Shown here one piece after another: positions 26,925 through 38,658 of a stretch of DNA of 64,000 nucleotides; the first letter of the stretch is position 1; every line of letters starts with the position of its first letter. The DNA is taken from assembly GCF_001680005.1 (NCBI RefSeq), contig NC_033559.1:124001-188000 (forward strand), in the 5' to 3' direction. Below the pieces are notes generated by a model that saw only the letters and a program-made list of their open reading frames with translations, did not search any database and was not told the DNA's origin. The stretch is from Plasmodium coatneyi (lineage: Eukaryota > Apicomplexa > Aconoidasida > Haemosporida > Plasmodiidae). The position numbers and the translations under genes are program-made.

Positions 26925-28057
26925 TTAAATTTGGTCTTCTAATTCTTTACACCATGTATTCCATTGTTTGTTGGATGTCCATTTTTTTGTGAAATCTCCT
27001 TCCCATTTTTTAAATGAGCTGTTGGCCTTCTTTTCCCAGTCTTTGCAGTGTTTTTTAGTTTTCTTTAAACATTTCTTTTCCATTTTATCGGTACATTTGA
27101 TCCATTCTTTAGTTTTTCCAGCTGCCTCTTTTTTTTTCCATTCTTCATCATCAAGTTGTTCCTTAACATTTGCTTTCCATTTGTTCCATTCGGTATTGGT
27201 CCAGTCTTGTAACTTGTACTTATTATAGTCTAACCATTTTTGGAATTGTCTATTCATGTGGTGCTTTCCTTCACTTTTGACCCATTTATTCCATTGGTTA
27301 TCATTCCAGCTTTGTGTGGATTGCAAGAAATCTGATTTGCAGTCTCTATCGATGTTTCCTGTATAACTCATCCACCTCTTTTCCAAGTATTTACAGAATT
27401 TTTGAAGTTCATCTTCTTTCTCCTTGGTCCATTCGTACCTTTGGGTATCCATGGTACCTTTGTATCCTGAGAAATCTTTCTTAGCTTGCTTCATCCATTT
27501 GTTCCAGTCTTTCATTTTTCCTCCATCAGAGGTTTCTGTATGCAATGCATGAGATCCATCGGTTACTGTTGGTGCAACTTCATCATCCGGTTCATCGAAA
27601 GGATTATAAGAACTTAGTCCAGAGGGGCTTGATGGTTTATGTTCAGTTTTATGTCCACCATCATTTAATGCATCATCGTCTTTATCCGCATCTCCTACTT
27701 TCACATTGCTTTCTCCAAATGGTCCTCCTTCAAAATCTTCATCACCATCTTTGGCTAGTTCCGTTTCCTAAAAGCACAATTTTTTAAAAAAAAGAAAAAT
27801 ATTATCGGTACGTTACAAATGTAAAAAAGGAAAAATAAACGCAACTTTTGAACAACATCTACGCGATCATTATTGTGTTCACAATATTTCATGCAATACA
27901 TATTTTACGTATATATATACGCGTGTGTTTGTTTCTATATTTATAATTCTTTTCTTTTTTATCGTACAGCTGCAGAAGCATAGAAGCGTATATCAGAACT
28001 TGGGGATAAAACAAATAAGGATCCAGATAAAAATAAAACGGTAGATAACAATCTCAT
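26925..28057 (-). CDS. tryptophan-rich antigen (TRAg), signal-peptide form, Cys-rich
   Basis: Exon 1 is 28057-27968 (30 codons, MRLLSTVLFLSGSLFVLSPS, a clear signal peptide) and exon 2 is 27767-26925 (280 codons plus stop), with a phase-0 GT-AG intron. The product is 310 residues. Exon 2 opens with about 85 acidic, Gly/Asp/Ser-rich residues, then the Trp-rich domain: KMKDWNKWMKQAKKDF, QSWNDNQWNKWVKSEG, DWTNTEWNKWKANV and a terminal NKQWNTWCKELEDQI. It carries six cysteines in the domain (FCKYL, DCKSD, IKCTD, KKCLK, HCKDW, WCKEL), more than its neighbours. These could form disulfides in a secreted protein. TRAg proteins are predicted to act at the merozoite or red-cell surface. Confidence 0.93.
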
Positions 28058-31000
28058 TTTGAAGAAAATTATAAAGTTAAAATGGTTATTTATATTCTTA
28101 TAATTTAGCGGAAAGAAAACCCTCAGAAGAAATTCAAATATGTAGTATTTTTTTTCTTCCTTTTTTTTTATACGTTTTCCCGGTATTTTCTAAGTAATAG
28201 TTTTCAATAAATATGAAAGAAACAGTCTTCTACAGAAAAAATAATATAAACTTTGTAAATTCTAATTATAATTAAAAAAATCAAATAATATTAATTTTAT
28301 AAAGTATTCCGCATATTTTCTTAAGAAATTTATTTAAAAAATATTTTAGAATTATCTTCTATAAAATTAAGATTATATATATAAAAAAAAAAAAAAAAAA
28401 AAATTCTTTTAACTTTTTTAACTTGGCATGCGGTAAATAAAAAAGAAAAAAAAAAAAAAAAGAATAACAAAAAACAAGAGGATAATAATTTTAACTAAAT
28501 ATAGTCGACTGTACGCAAAATTTACAGCATTATTCTCATATAATACTTTTTTTTAACAGATATTTTCAAAACATAAAACAATTTAAATAAATGAATGCAA
28601 ATTTTTATTAAATTATTTTTTTTCGTATAATATATTTTAAGTTCTATATCAACGCATATTTTCAGCTTAAAAAAGTAAGAGTAAATTGCATTCTACAAAA
28701 TAAGAATAAAATTTTAGAGGTAAAGCAGTATTTTAAAAATATTTTATTTGTACTTTTAAATACAGTTTAGAAAGTCCAATAAAAAAATATGCATGTCCCC
28801 ATTCTTAAAGTAACTTTTTTTTAGTTTTTTTAATTTGTATATACTATTATGTTATTCGTAAATTAATTTATATAAAGGTTAAAATATATTTTATATGCTT
28901 ATCGCAATTAATTTCCGTGTGTGCGATCTCTTTTACATTATTCTTGGCAACTATATATAATGTAATATCTTTCATTATGTGTAAAAAAAATAGACTTTTC
29001 ATATGAACAGGAGTCAAATGAAAAAGATATTAATTTTTTACGGTTAAATATTGCGTTTAATGTTTATTCAAAATAGAAAAAATGAGTGATGGATGGGACG
29101 ATGATTAGTTCTTGCTCATTGCTAATGCAGAAGAAACTAGTAAAGGGACAAGTAATAACGTTTTACGGTAATATTATGTATTCCTTTATTTTTGTATACT
29201 CTTTTTTTTACCATCTCTATTGTTTTTTTTTATAATAATAATGAAATCTCATTAGAAAAATTTTCTAGTGTTATGAATCCTTTGATCTAATGTTTGTCTT
29301 ATTTCCAAACCTTGTATGGTTGTTTGAATGACCATATTTTATTAATAAATACGTTCTCATGCTTCTTCTATGGTTTCTTTGAAAAAAATTGAATTTTTCC
29401 CATTCAAACAGAAGAATTTTAAGAGGGAAGAAATAGAATTAAAACGAAATAATTGCATGAACAAAATAAGAATTTTTTAAAACTGCATGAAAAATGAAAA
29501 AAATTGCAGAACAAAATTGCATGATATATAATAATAAAAAAAGGAGAAAAAAAGGAAATTTTTACAATCGAAAATTATTACAAGATTATAATGTCTTTCA
29601 TTTGAATTAATGCCCACCTTTTTCATTTATTTTATAAAAAAATAATTAAAAATGCTTATTATTCTGGATTACTTTTTCTCGTTATTCCTTTTTAGTTGAT
29701 TTATTTTGCTATTTGTATTGTTCTGTGTTACTATTTGTTAATTATAATTTATCCCAATAAAAATTATTAGTATTCTTGGAAAATTGGAAAACGTGTCTAT
29801 TCCTCTAATTCTCTGTACAATTTTATTAATATAATTCTAGCTAAATTCTAACATAAAACATGAAAGGATAACAGAATCATTTTTTGAAGGACAATTTTCT
29901 GTTAGGTTAAATTATACGAATGAATTTTTTAAAATTAAAAAATTCCCATTTGATTGAATAAAAATATTTTTTGGCGTTAAAACTATGTAAAAAAATTAAA
30001 ATTGAAAAAATTAACAAAAAGTTCCTCATAAAACATCAATATTTTTTCTTCGAAAGACTGTAAAGCCAGCAGCCTTTTTTAAGTATGATCAAATATTAAT
30101 ACAATGGTTGTTATATTTTATATATCAGTGTGTCCATAAAACCAAAAAAGTCTTATTCCATTCTTATGAACATTTTTATAAAATAATAAAAGCACTGTCT
30201 AATTTTACAATTGGTGTAAACCTTTTTATTATGCATACACTACACATTTGCATAACTTATTACAGTGAATATTACTAATCTGTAAAAATTGTGCTTCTTC
30301 ATAATACTCTTCATAGTATTACACATAAGTATGTTTTTCAAACATTAGTAAAGCTTAATGAGAAAACACAGAATTCGAATCTGTGCATAGCTCTTATTAG
30401 ATTAATTTTCTCGACCTAAAAGCACGTGTGTATATATTCTACTGGCATATATGTTTATAACGGAACTAGACCTATAACTAAAGAATGATTACCACGAAAA
30501 TACATAGAAATTCTACCATTTCTTAAGTCTAAATTAATCATCCTAGAAAAAATGGTAATGTATAAAATGCATAGGTTAAATAACGCTTTTACGGTATCTT
30601 AAAATTTCCTTATAAAGAAAAACTAAAATAAAAAAAAAGAATAAAAATATTACATGGACCCACGCCCCTTCTTAAGTCATCCCGTTAGTATGAGAAAATT
30701 ATATTATTTTTTGTCTTATGTAATATAACTTTATCGTTGAAAATGTAACTACTCTTTCGTATAACCTGTGTAGAAGCACGTGAAGAAGGAAGTTGTCCAT
30801 ATTATTTATTTCTTTTAAAAAACTGATAATAACATTCTTCTTCTTCTTTTTTTACAAAGTGAACACCTATAAAATATGGATTCTATGCTCTCTCTTAATT
30901 CGTTACATTTACAAAAAGTATTGCATTTTTTTTTAACATTTCTTTATTTTCATAATCACGATAACTTTATTCTTCAATTCTTACATTTGGAATTGCATCC

Positions 31001-32565
31001 CCCCTTAATGGCCTGTTTGGTCTTATGCCCAATACGTTATTGAGACTGTTTTCATTTCTACACCATGGTGTTGTATAATTGCTTGACAAAATTTAAAACC
31101 AAAAATTAAGAATATAAAAATATTATACCTTTTTTATAATAAGATTTTAATTTTAAGGAAGGAGAATTAAACAAGAAAGTGTAGAAATTATTTTACATTG
31201 TCTTTTATATATTATACATCATAAAAGCAAGCGCATGATAATATTAGAATATTGAAGGCAAAAGTTCTAATCAAGGGGACGAGCTTATTTGTTTTTTTTT
31301 TTTTTTTTTCCATATTTTCTTCACTTAAAGTTTATTAAATTAATTAAAATTGTAGGAAATGTATTACATTTATCTGTTTATAATTCTTCCTTTTTCTTTT
31401 TTGATAATATACATAAATGTCCACTAAAATGTGTCCTGCGCCCCCTGCGCATGATTTATTTCCGCAAATTCAAGATATGGTACTTCTATTTATTAAAATA
31501 TGAAATAATAGATTAATATAATAAAACAAAATATTTTGAGAATAATAAAAAAACATTAATGGACCACTTTAAAACTGCGAAGATAACAATATTGTTAATT
31601 AAAATAAGATTATTTATTTACATTCTAACGCGAAATCCAAATGCACACATAATTTAATATCTGTACATTTGTGTGTGTTCCAAAAAAACAAAATTTCAAA
31701 ATAAAAATAAAACATATAAATATATTAATGGAATACTTCCATTTCATCTTGAAATACTGAAGATACATCATGTATATAAAATAATGGACAAACCCTTCCT
31801 CATATGCAAATGTTACAAAAAAGCATGGACAATCAAAAATATGTTATTTTCATTCTTCCATAACGATTGAAGCACATAGGCAAATTACCCATCGTTTTAT
31901 CTAATTAAAAATAACCCTTTCATAGTCATGTGCACAACGGAAAAGTGATGCAAGAAAAAAAAAAAAAAAAAAAAATTAACATTGAAATTATTATATAAAA
32001 ATATACTTACCAATAAATACCAAAATGTCCATGTTTTAGCATATTTTGGTGTATAACCGAGTTAGTAAAATTATAATAAGTTCGAGGGACATGTTTTTAA
32101 ATGGGGCTATTTCCATTTCTTCTTTTTTTTCGTGAATATAAATTTAACATTTTTTCTTTCTTAATTTCGTAATATGGACAAACCTTATTTCAAGCAATGC
32201 TCTGTATTAAAAACATAACGAATTGATGTACGACTTCTTAATATGAATTATGGATCACGTTCTGGGTCCTATTATTTTTACAATGCACGGTACATTAATT
32301 AGCTGTAGTGTTCCATAGAGTACTTTATAAAATATTTTCTTCAAACATTTTACCTTTCATTTATTGTAAATTTAATAATACAATAAATATGCGTTCTGCA
32401 TAACATTATCTAAATTTGAAATATATTATATTATGAATAAATAAAAAATTAGGATGTAGAATAATAATATGCCGGAAGAATTATACTGTATTGCGAAACA
32501 TTTCTAAAATAAATGGATATAGAATTACTAATCTGCTCTGTTTTGTATCATTAAATTTGTCCCAT
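28058..32565. other. 4.5-kb intergenic region between divergent genes
   Basis: Very AT-rich spacer that should hold the divergent promoters of a TRAg (-) and the exported protein at 32566 (+). It has A runs at about 28383-28402, 28445-28461 and 31956-31974 and a T run near 31291-31309. One possible coding relic at 29082 is listed separately. Frames at 31289-31516 and 31673-31870 lack support. Confidence 0.5.
29082..29167 (+). pseudogene. possible relic first exon with in-frame TAG
   Basis: Begins ATG and reads MSDGWDDD, TAG, then FLLIANAEETSKGTSNNVL, and runs into a possible GT donor at 29168. The base composition is much less AT-rich than its surroundings and the translation is non-repetitive, so it looks like a decayed exon. 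I do not recognise the family. No continuation is evident downstream; the first acceptor-like site, near 29250, leads quickly to a stop. Confidence 0.25.
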
Positions 32566-33811
32566 ATGAATGTAAAAATACGTAATTTCCTTTTCACGAA
32601 AATTGCTGTGTTTGTCCTTGTATTGAGTATATGGAATTGTTCCTATGAGGTACGAAAGCAAACAAATTTACGAAATTCGCGTAGGACAGTGTATATATTT
32701 ATATGTACATTTTAATTCATATATTTATTATAATGCGCGTTTTTTGAAGCAAAATTTTAATTCGCTGCGAAAGTAAGCTTTTTAATAATTTTCTGAATCA
32801 TGCATCCTTTCATTTTAGGTATTCAGCTTCTGTGATCACCATAATGGAAGAAGAAACAGGCAAAATGACATATTATTAGGTGTTAGAGCAAGTAGGTTGC
32901 TCTTTGGAGAATATAACGTAGTAAAGGAAACAGAAGATAATTCTTTAAAAGGAAGATTTGTTAACATATTAGAGAAAGATGGTAATGAATTTTCTAGACA
33001 CTTAAGTGCTTTAAAACATGATGAAAATTTTCCAAACCAATTAAATTTTTGTACACATTATGGAAATGAGCAAAGGCCCCCTAATGCATTAATGCGCGAT
33101 TATGGTTCTGAATGTGGATTTAGCCTTTCAAATTTTTATGAAAATTCTAAAAAACCATTATATGAACTAAAACGAAGTGCCTCTGATGACAGCATATTTG
33201 GTGGCTTAGGAGTGGCTGATTCTTACGAAAGTATCGACCATATATCGAATGACAGTCTTGACAGCTGTGGACTAGATATAGTGAAAAATGAAAAACACTT
33301 TACAATGGCAAATGCTATAAGTGAACAAGAAGAATTCGATAAGTTAATAAGAGAGCATAAATCCGGAAAAGCTACCGAAAGGGGCATATATGGACTTTTA
33401 AAAAAAGTTGATAGAAAAGTCGAATCAGAAATACTAACACTCATGAAATATGATTTAGGTTATGATAATAATAAAGAGCACAGAGGTAAATGCAGAAGAG
33501 GATATAAGAAATTGCTTAATGATATAAAGAAATATAGAATATTCGTACCCCTTATGATTTTTGGTACAATTGCTGTGGTACTAATGCCACATATTTTCTT
33601 TGGTTCTATTGTGCTTAGTACTGCTGCTTTTTCCACTTCATTCTTCAAATTATATTTTGTATCATTATTGTCATCTTTTATTTTGGGCACCTACTATCAG
33701 ATTAAATATGAAAAATGCAGTAACATTGTAGGACGCTTTTTAAAAAATAAGAAGCGTCCTTGTTTAAAAAATAAAGTACCACCAGCATATGTTGCTTTTA
33801 GAGATCTCTAA
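32566..33811 (+). CDS. Plasmodium exported protein, Pv-fam-d-like, two exons
   Basis: Exon 1 is 32566-32649 (28 codons, MNVKIRNFLFTKIAVFVLVL, signal sequence) and exon 2 is 32819-33811 (330 codons plus stop), with a phase-0 GT-AG intron. The product is 358 residues. The motif RASRLLFGEYN lies about 25 residues into exon 2, where a PEXEL is expected. It has R and L in place, but Gly precedes the Glu, so it is not canonical. The long middle part is hydrophilic. Near the C-terminus lies a segment that begins LLKKVDRKVESEI, then two hydrophobic helices (FVPLMIFGTIAVVLMPHIFF and LYFVSLLSSFILG) and a basic tail. Two-exon organisation, the RLLxGE-like motif and the KKxDRKxE segment before paired helices resemble Pv-fam-d type exported proteins. 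I assign this by recollection of the family, not by alignment. Function unknown. Confidence 0.8.
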
Positions 33812-36800
33812 AATTTTTTGCCATAATATGAGCATATACTTGGAATAATATATATTCAAGGAGACCAGTATATTTATGTGTGTGTCTAATACAGCTATGA
33901 CATATATGATATATTTATTGAATTCAGTTTATTCAAAAATGAAATTCGTTTGACAGTTTTTTTTTTAGTTTTCTAATCCATTTTTTGTATTATCATTTGA
34001 ACGTTTTATTTAAATTCATATGCGCAATTCATGTGTGAAAAATATGCTATGAAAAACAAATCCCTTTATGCTATTTTATATTTGCATGAAACAAACTTAA
34101 CTATTCATGTGTTTGTTTCAATATCTTATACACCAAGTTTAATTTGTATTAATAACCCTTTTTTTTTTTTCATTAATATTTTAGAAAACATTTAAAGAAA
34201 TAAGTAGAATAAATTATACTATTTTGACTATTACTCTTTTCATAAAGAGTTCACGCATATATGGGAGCATTATCAGAATGGATGCTTTTTTGGAAATATC
34301 TTTTACATCTCTTCTTAACATAAGTTGGTCATATATAAAACGTGAGACATATTGTCATTTTATCATGTGCTATATTTGTAATGAAATTATCACATTTATT
34401 TTGTGCACTGAAAACATGAACAACTTTAATAATGTGCTTACATTTATACTTTATTACTTTTCCTGTATATATGAAAAAAAATCTGCACATTACGATTAAA
34501 TTATGCAATATTATAAAATGATTATTTCTACATGTATAAATGTAACTATCCCATTGAATTTTCAATATTGCAAACAAAAGGGAAAAACTTCATACACCAC
34601 AGCTTCATATTCCCACGTTAATTGTTTTGAATATATGTTTAAAATATTGAAGCCAGTCCTCACAGAATAATTACTGATACATGCATTAAAGTCGTTACGT
34701 TCCGCGGTGTTTTATCCTAACATAGTTATTTTTTCCTGTTTGCCATTCTGGCATTTTTCTATTTTCCCATTTTCTAATATTTTTCTTATACTTAATTGTG
34801 CAAGCAGTAGTATTGATAAAATGGCCTATAATGTTGTTATATATATATACTTGACTCCTAAACTATGTATAAGTATTTTAAAAAAATATATGTTATTTTC
34901 TATATCATCCTTTTAAGTAGACAAATTAGCATTCCTTTTATGATAATTCTCATGATACGTATAAGTGGACAAAATTAAAATTCTATTTTTAGGACTAGTT
35001 TATTAATAAACATAGAAAAAAAAAACTGCAAATTTTTTTTCTTTTTTTTCTAAACTATTAAATTTCCTTTTCTATATATTAATTCACAAACATTTAAAAA
35101 GTTAATTTCGCGTTCTATTTTGCAATACAACTTTCTTCCTTTTTCTTCCATTTTAAATGCGTGATGGAAAAATTTTGTCCAAAATAGAAAATAAAATGGA
35201 ACAAAAATATAATTTAACAGAAAGGAGTGTTTTTTAATTGAATAATTTACCATAAGTTAGGGACATAACTAAAAAATGGGGCCATAGGGATTATTAAATT
35301 CTGAACATTTTATTTTTTTTAAAAGATTAAGAAAATAGGAAACCCAAAATACGGTAAAAAAAAAAAAAAATGTCTTGCGTCTGCAGAGTTATTATTTTTA
35401 TTAAGATCTATTTATAAATTATATAAGACGCATTCTTTTTCTTCATTTTTAATAAACAAATTAAAAAACATTTTTGGAATATATTTTTCTTAAATGCGCA
35501 ATTTGTAAATGGAACGCTCTAATTTTACTTATTTTCCTTTTGTGATCATTAAGACGTAACGTGGTCATACTATGATTAATTCATAAACAAATACAGAAAG
35601 TGCGTCGTACAAAATTATTTAATTATTACATTATATATATTACGTGTAGTAATTAATTTTTCTATTTAACATATATTTCTTCGCATTTAGCCAGTCGTAT
35701 TATATCTTATAATCTGCATATTTTTGCAAATAACACCTGTGTGCACTTCCTATGAATTTTTTTCTGCCTCTTTCCCCACAAAATATTATTTCTTTTGTCT
35801 TATTTTTACCATTTTTTGCAGTTTGATGAGGTATATATTATTCATAATAGGTCGGAAAAATATTACCATATATTTTTTTTTCTATCGCACTTGAAAGGAT
35901 AAAATTTTCACATTTCACAGGATCCTTTCAAACAGATGAATTAACATTTCAACAATATTTCAATGCAAAATTTTTAACCAATTAATTAATGTATAATGAC
36001 ATTTTGCCCGTTGCGTATTTATTTTTTACAGTTATAGGAATGTTGTACGATTTAAATATGAACCTTAAAAATAATCATAAAATAATTAAATAATTCCAAA
36101 AATTTTTCTTAACCTTAGGTATATAAAATGCGCTAAAAGGTTCGCGCAAAGTTTCATTAATCTTATTTATACGAAAAATTCATAATTCATTTTTATTTTT
36201 TAAACGTAAGAAAATTTCTGAATAAATAAATATTATATATATAATGTTGAGCAATTTTTTTAGTAGTGATTTATGTTACCTTGTTTTAAATTAATTCTAT
36301 TTTTTCAAAGAAGTTGTAAAAAAAATCTTAAATTTAAACCTTCCCCCACATTATGTTGATCTATTTTGTGCACACATTAATATAACGCAAAATAAAAAAA
36401 AAAAAAAGTACTTGAAAAATTTTTTGAAGGAATTAAATAAATGGTTTATATTTGGAATATATAGTAATTTTTCTTTTTTTTTACTTTTATAAATTTTTAT
36501 AATTTTATTTTTTGTGAATTTTCAACTTGTGCATATGATAAATGAATTAAAAACATTTGAACTTTGTGTTTTTATATATGTTCTTATTTGTGTTTTATTA
36601 TATCTACAATATGAAATTCAAGTTTATTTATACATTACATGGTTATGCCGCGATGTAATTATACTTGCTGGAACTAATTAGACTATTTTGCACTTATCTG
36701 AAATATTCCTTTACCACTCTCACTACACAAATATATATATATTTAATTTTAAAAAAATAGCAAACAAGAGTAACGCTTGGTTGCTAAGTGATATAACCTA

Positions 36801-37504
36801 ATTTCTGTACGAATAAGCAATGTAAAACATAAAAATGTATATATTATTATAGCGCTCGCTTTTCATTTCTGTAACAACCAATTTAAAAAAAATCAAATCA
36901 AATCCATGAACCTGTGAACATTTGAATTAAACATTGATGACTTCTGTATAGATGTATAGCACTAATTCATATATAATTAAATGCTGTTTCTATAAACATT
37001 TTTGGTTGCATTCGCCATGGAATAAATTCCAGCAGAACAGAATTGCCACTGAATTTGAATAACATATTTTTTAATTAATTTCGTTTTCACGTTAGTTACA
37101 ACTATTTGATCAGATAACACCAGCAACGACAACAACAATAATAATAATTATTATTATTATAAAACGTTTTGTGCTTTGTTTTTACTTTTTTCGTATTTCA
37201 CTTTTTACCTATAATATTCTTTTTAGTCCTTGATAATTAATGTTTAGTTTTTCTTATAATATCAATTTAAATATATGTGTAAATATGAAATGTACACAGA
37301 CTAATGTGCGCTATATAATTAGATGCACTGATATTTACAGATAGTTCTTTTTAGTGTAAAATAGTTATTTATTTATCTTTAAAATATACGCAAGGACATG
37401 AACAGAGAAGGCAAATGTATATATGTGCATATAGCAGAATTCGTTTTTCTACTGATGTTTTATAATAATGCTCAGAATTAAATTCAATGTGTACGTTATC
37501 GAAG
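33812..37504. other. intergenic, 5' flank of plus-strand TRAg
   Basis: 3.7 kb of AT-rich DNA with no recognisable gene. Open frames 34224-34499, 34707-34916 and 35050-35253 have AT-driven composition. A perfect (AAT)n/(ATT)n inverted repeat lies at 37137-37159, about 350 bp upstream of the TRAg start. Confidence 0.5.
37137..37159. repeat. AAT/ATT inverted microsatellite
   Basis: Four AAT-type repeats are followed immediately by ATT repeats, giving a self-complementary block of about 22 bp that could extrude as a hairpin. It follows a short CAA-rich run. It sits upstream of a TRAg gene; any regulatory role is speculative. Confidence 0.7.
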
Positions 37505-38658
37505 ATGAAAATTATCCTCCTTCTTTTGTATATACCAAGCATGGTGATTATTTTATCGTCCGCTTCAGAGACCATGCCTGCTTTAAGTGGGGTAAGCTAA
37601 AAAAATAGCATAAAGATTTGGGGTTGTAAGTAAAACTTATTCATTCTGCTTAAATATCAATATTTGAACGGGAAAATATGTGCATACATATTTATATATC
37701 TATCTATCTGTGTGTGTGTGTGTGTTCTTTTTTTTCCTACCCTCTGCAGTACTTTAAGAAATATAAAACAAAAACCAAAGGGAAGAGCTGTGCAGAAAGC
37801 ACCACTTTACATGCCCAAGAATTCATGGATATGCAAGAAGAATGGAAAGAGGATCAGTGGGATGATTTTATGAAGGAAACAGAAGAAGATTGGGAAAAGT
37901 TCAAAACGACAATGGACAGTCTGATTACTTCATGGTTTAAAAAAAAACATATGGAATGGGAAGCATGGCTAAAAGCAATGAAAAATAGATGGGCATATTT
38001 CAACAAAAATATGGATGAAGCTGTACTTAATGTCATAAAAAATACACTAAAGTGGACAGATTACCAATGGCAAAAATGGATTATATTAATGAAAAGTAAA
38101 TCGATGGAACCCGTTGAAACTTCGGGAGATGAATATATACTTGATGTTTTCAGACTAAATACCAGTTGGACAACGGCGCAATGGAAAGAGTGGATTCAGA
38201 CACTAATGAGAGAATCTATGGAAAAGGATTGGGAATATTGGGTTGAAGAAGATCAATACAAATTAGATAATTGGATGATGGAAAATTTTGATAAATGGAA
38301 AAATAGAAGAATGAAGGTATGGAAAGGGAAACAGTGGAAAACTGAAGAAACCGAATATTGGACTAATTGGGAAGACAATAAATCAAAGCGTAAATCGAAA
38401 AAACAGAATGAAAGAGCAAATTGGAGTCTATGGAAAGAGAGAACAGAAAGAGAACAGAACGAATGGGACACGTATACCGAAATGAAAAAAGAGGAATTTT
38501 TTAATAAAGATGTCGAGCAATGGATAAAATGGAAATCTGAAAGGACCGAAATGTTTCACGAGTGGAAGGAAAATTTACTTGCCAAATGGATAAAGGAAAA
38601 GGAATGGCATGTGTGGACTTATAAGCGCAAAGATGTATTTAGAAGAAAATTATACTAA
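37505..38658 (+). CDS. tryptophan-rich antigen (TRAg) with extra Trp module
   Basis: Exon 1 is 37505-37591 (29 codons, MKIILLLLYIPSMVIILSSA, signal peptide) and exon 2 is 37750-38658 (302 codons plus TAA), with a phase-0 GT-AG intron. The product is 331 residues. It is the only TRAg here on the plus strand. The Trp-rich domain starts at about residue 55 (EDQWDDFMKETEEDWEKF). The segment found once in the four others (SxWNDxQWxxWI) occurs twice, as LKWTDYQWQKWI and TSWTTAQWKEWI about 35 residues apart. It then follows the family pattern (NWSLWKERTEREQNEWDTY, KEWHVWTYKRK). The intron holds ATCT/GT microsatellite (about 37695-37725). The signal peptide predicts secretion; the role is inferred from the family. 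Confidence 0.93.
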
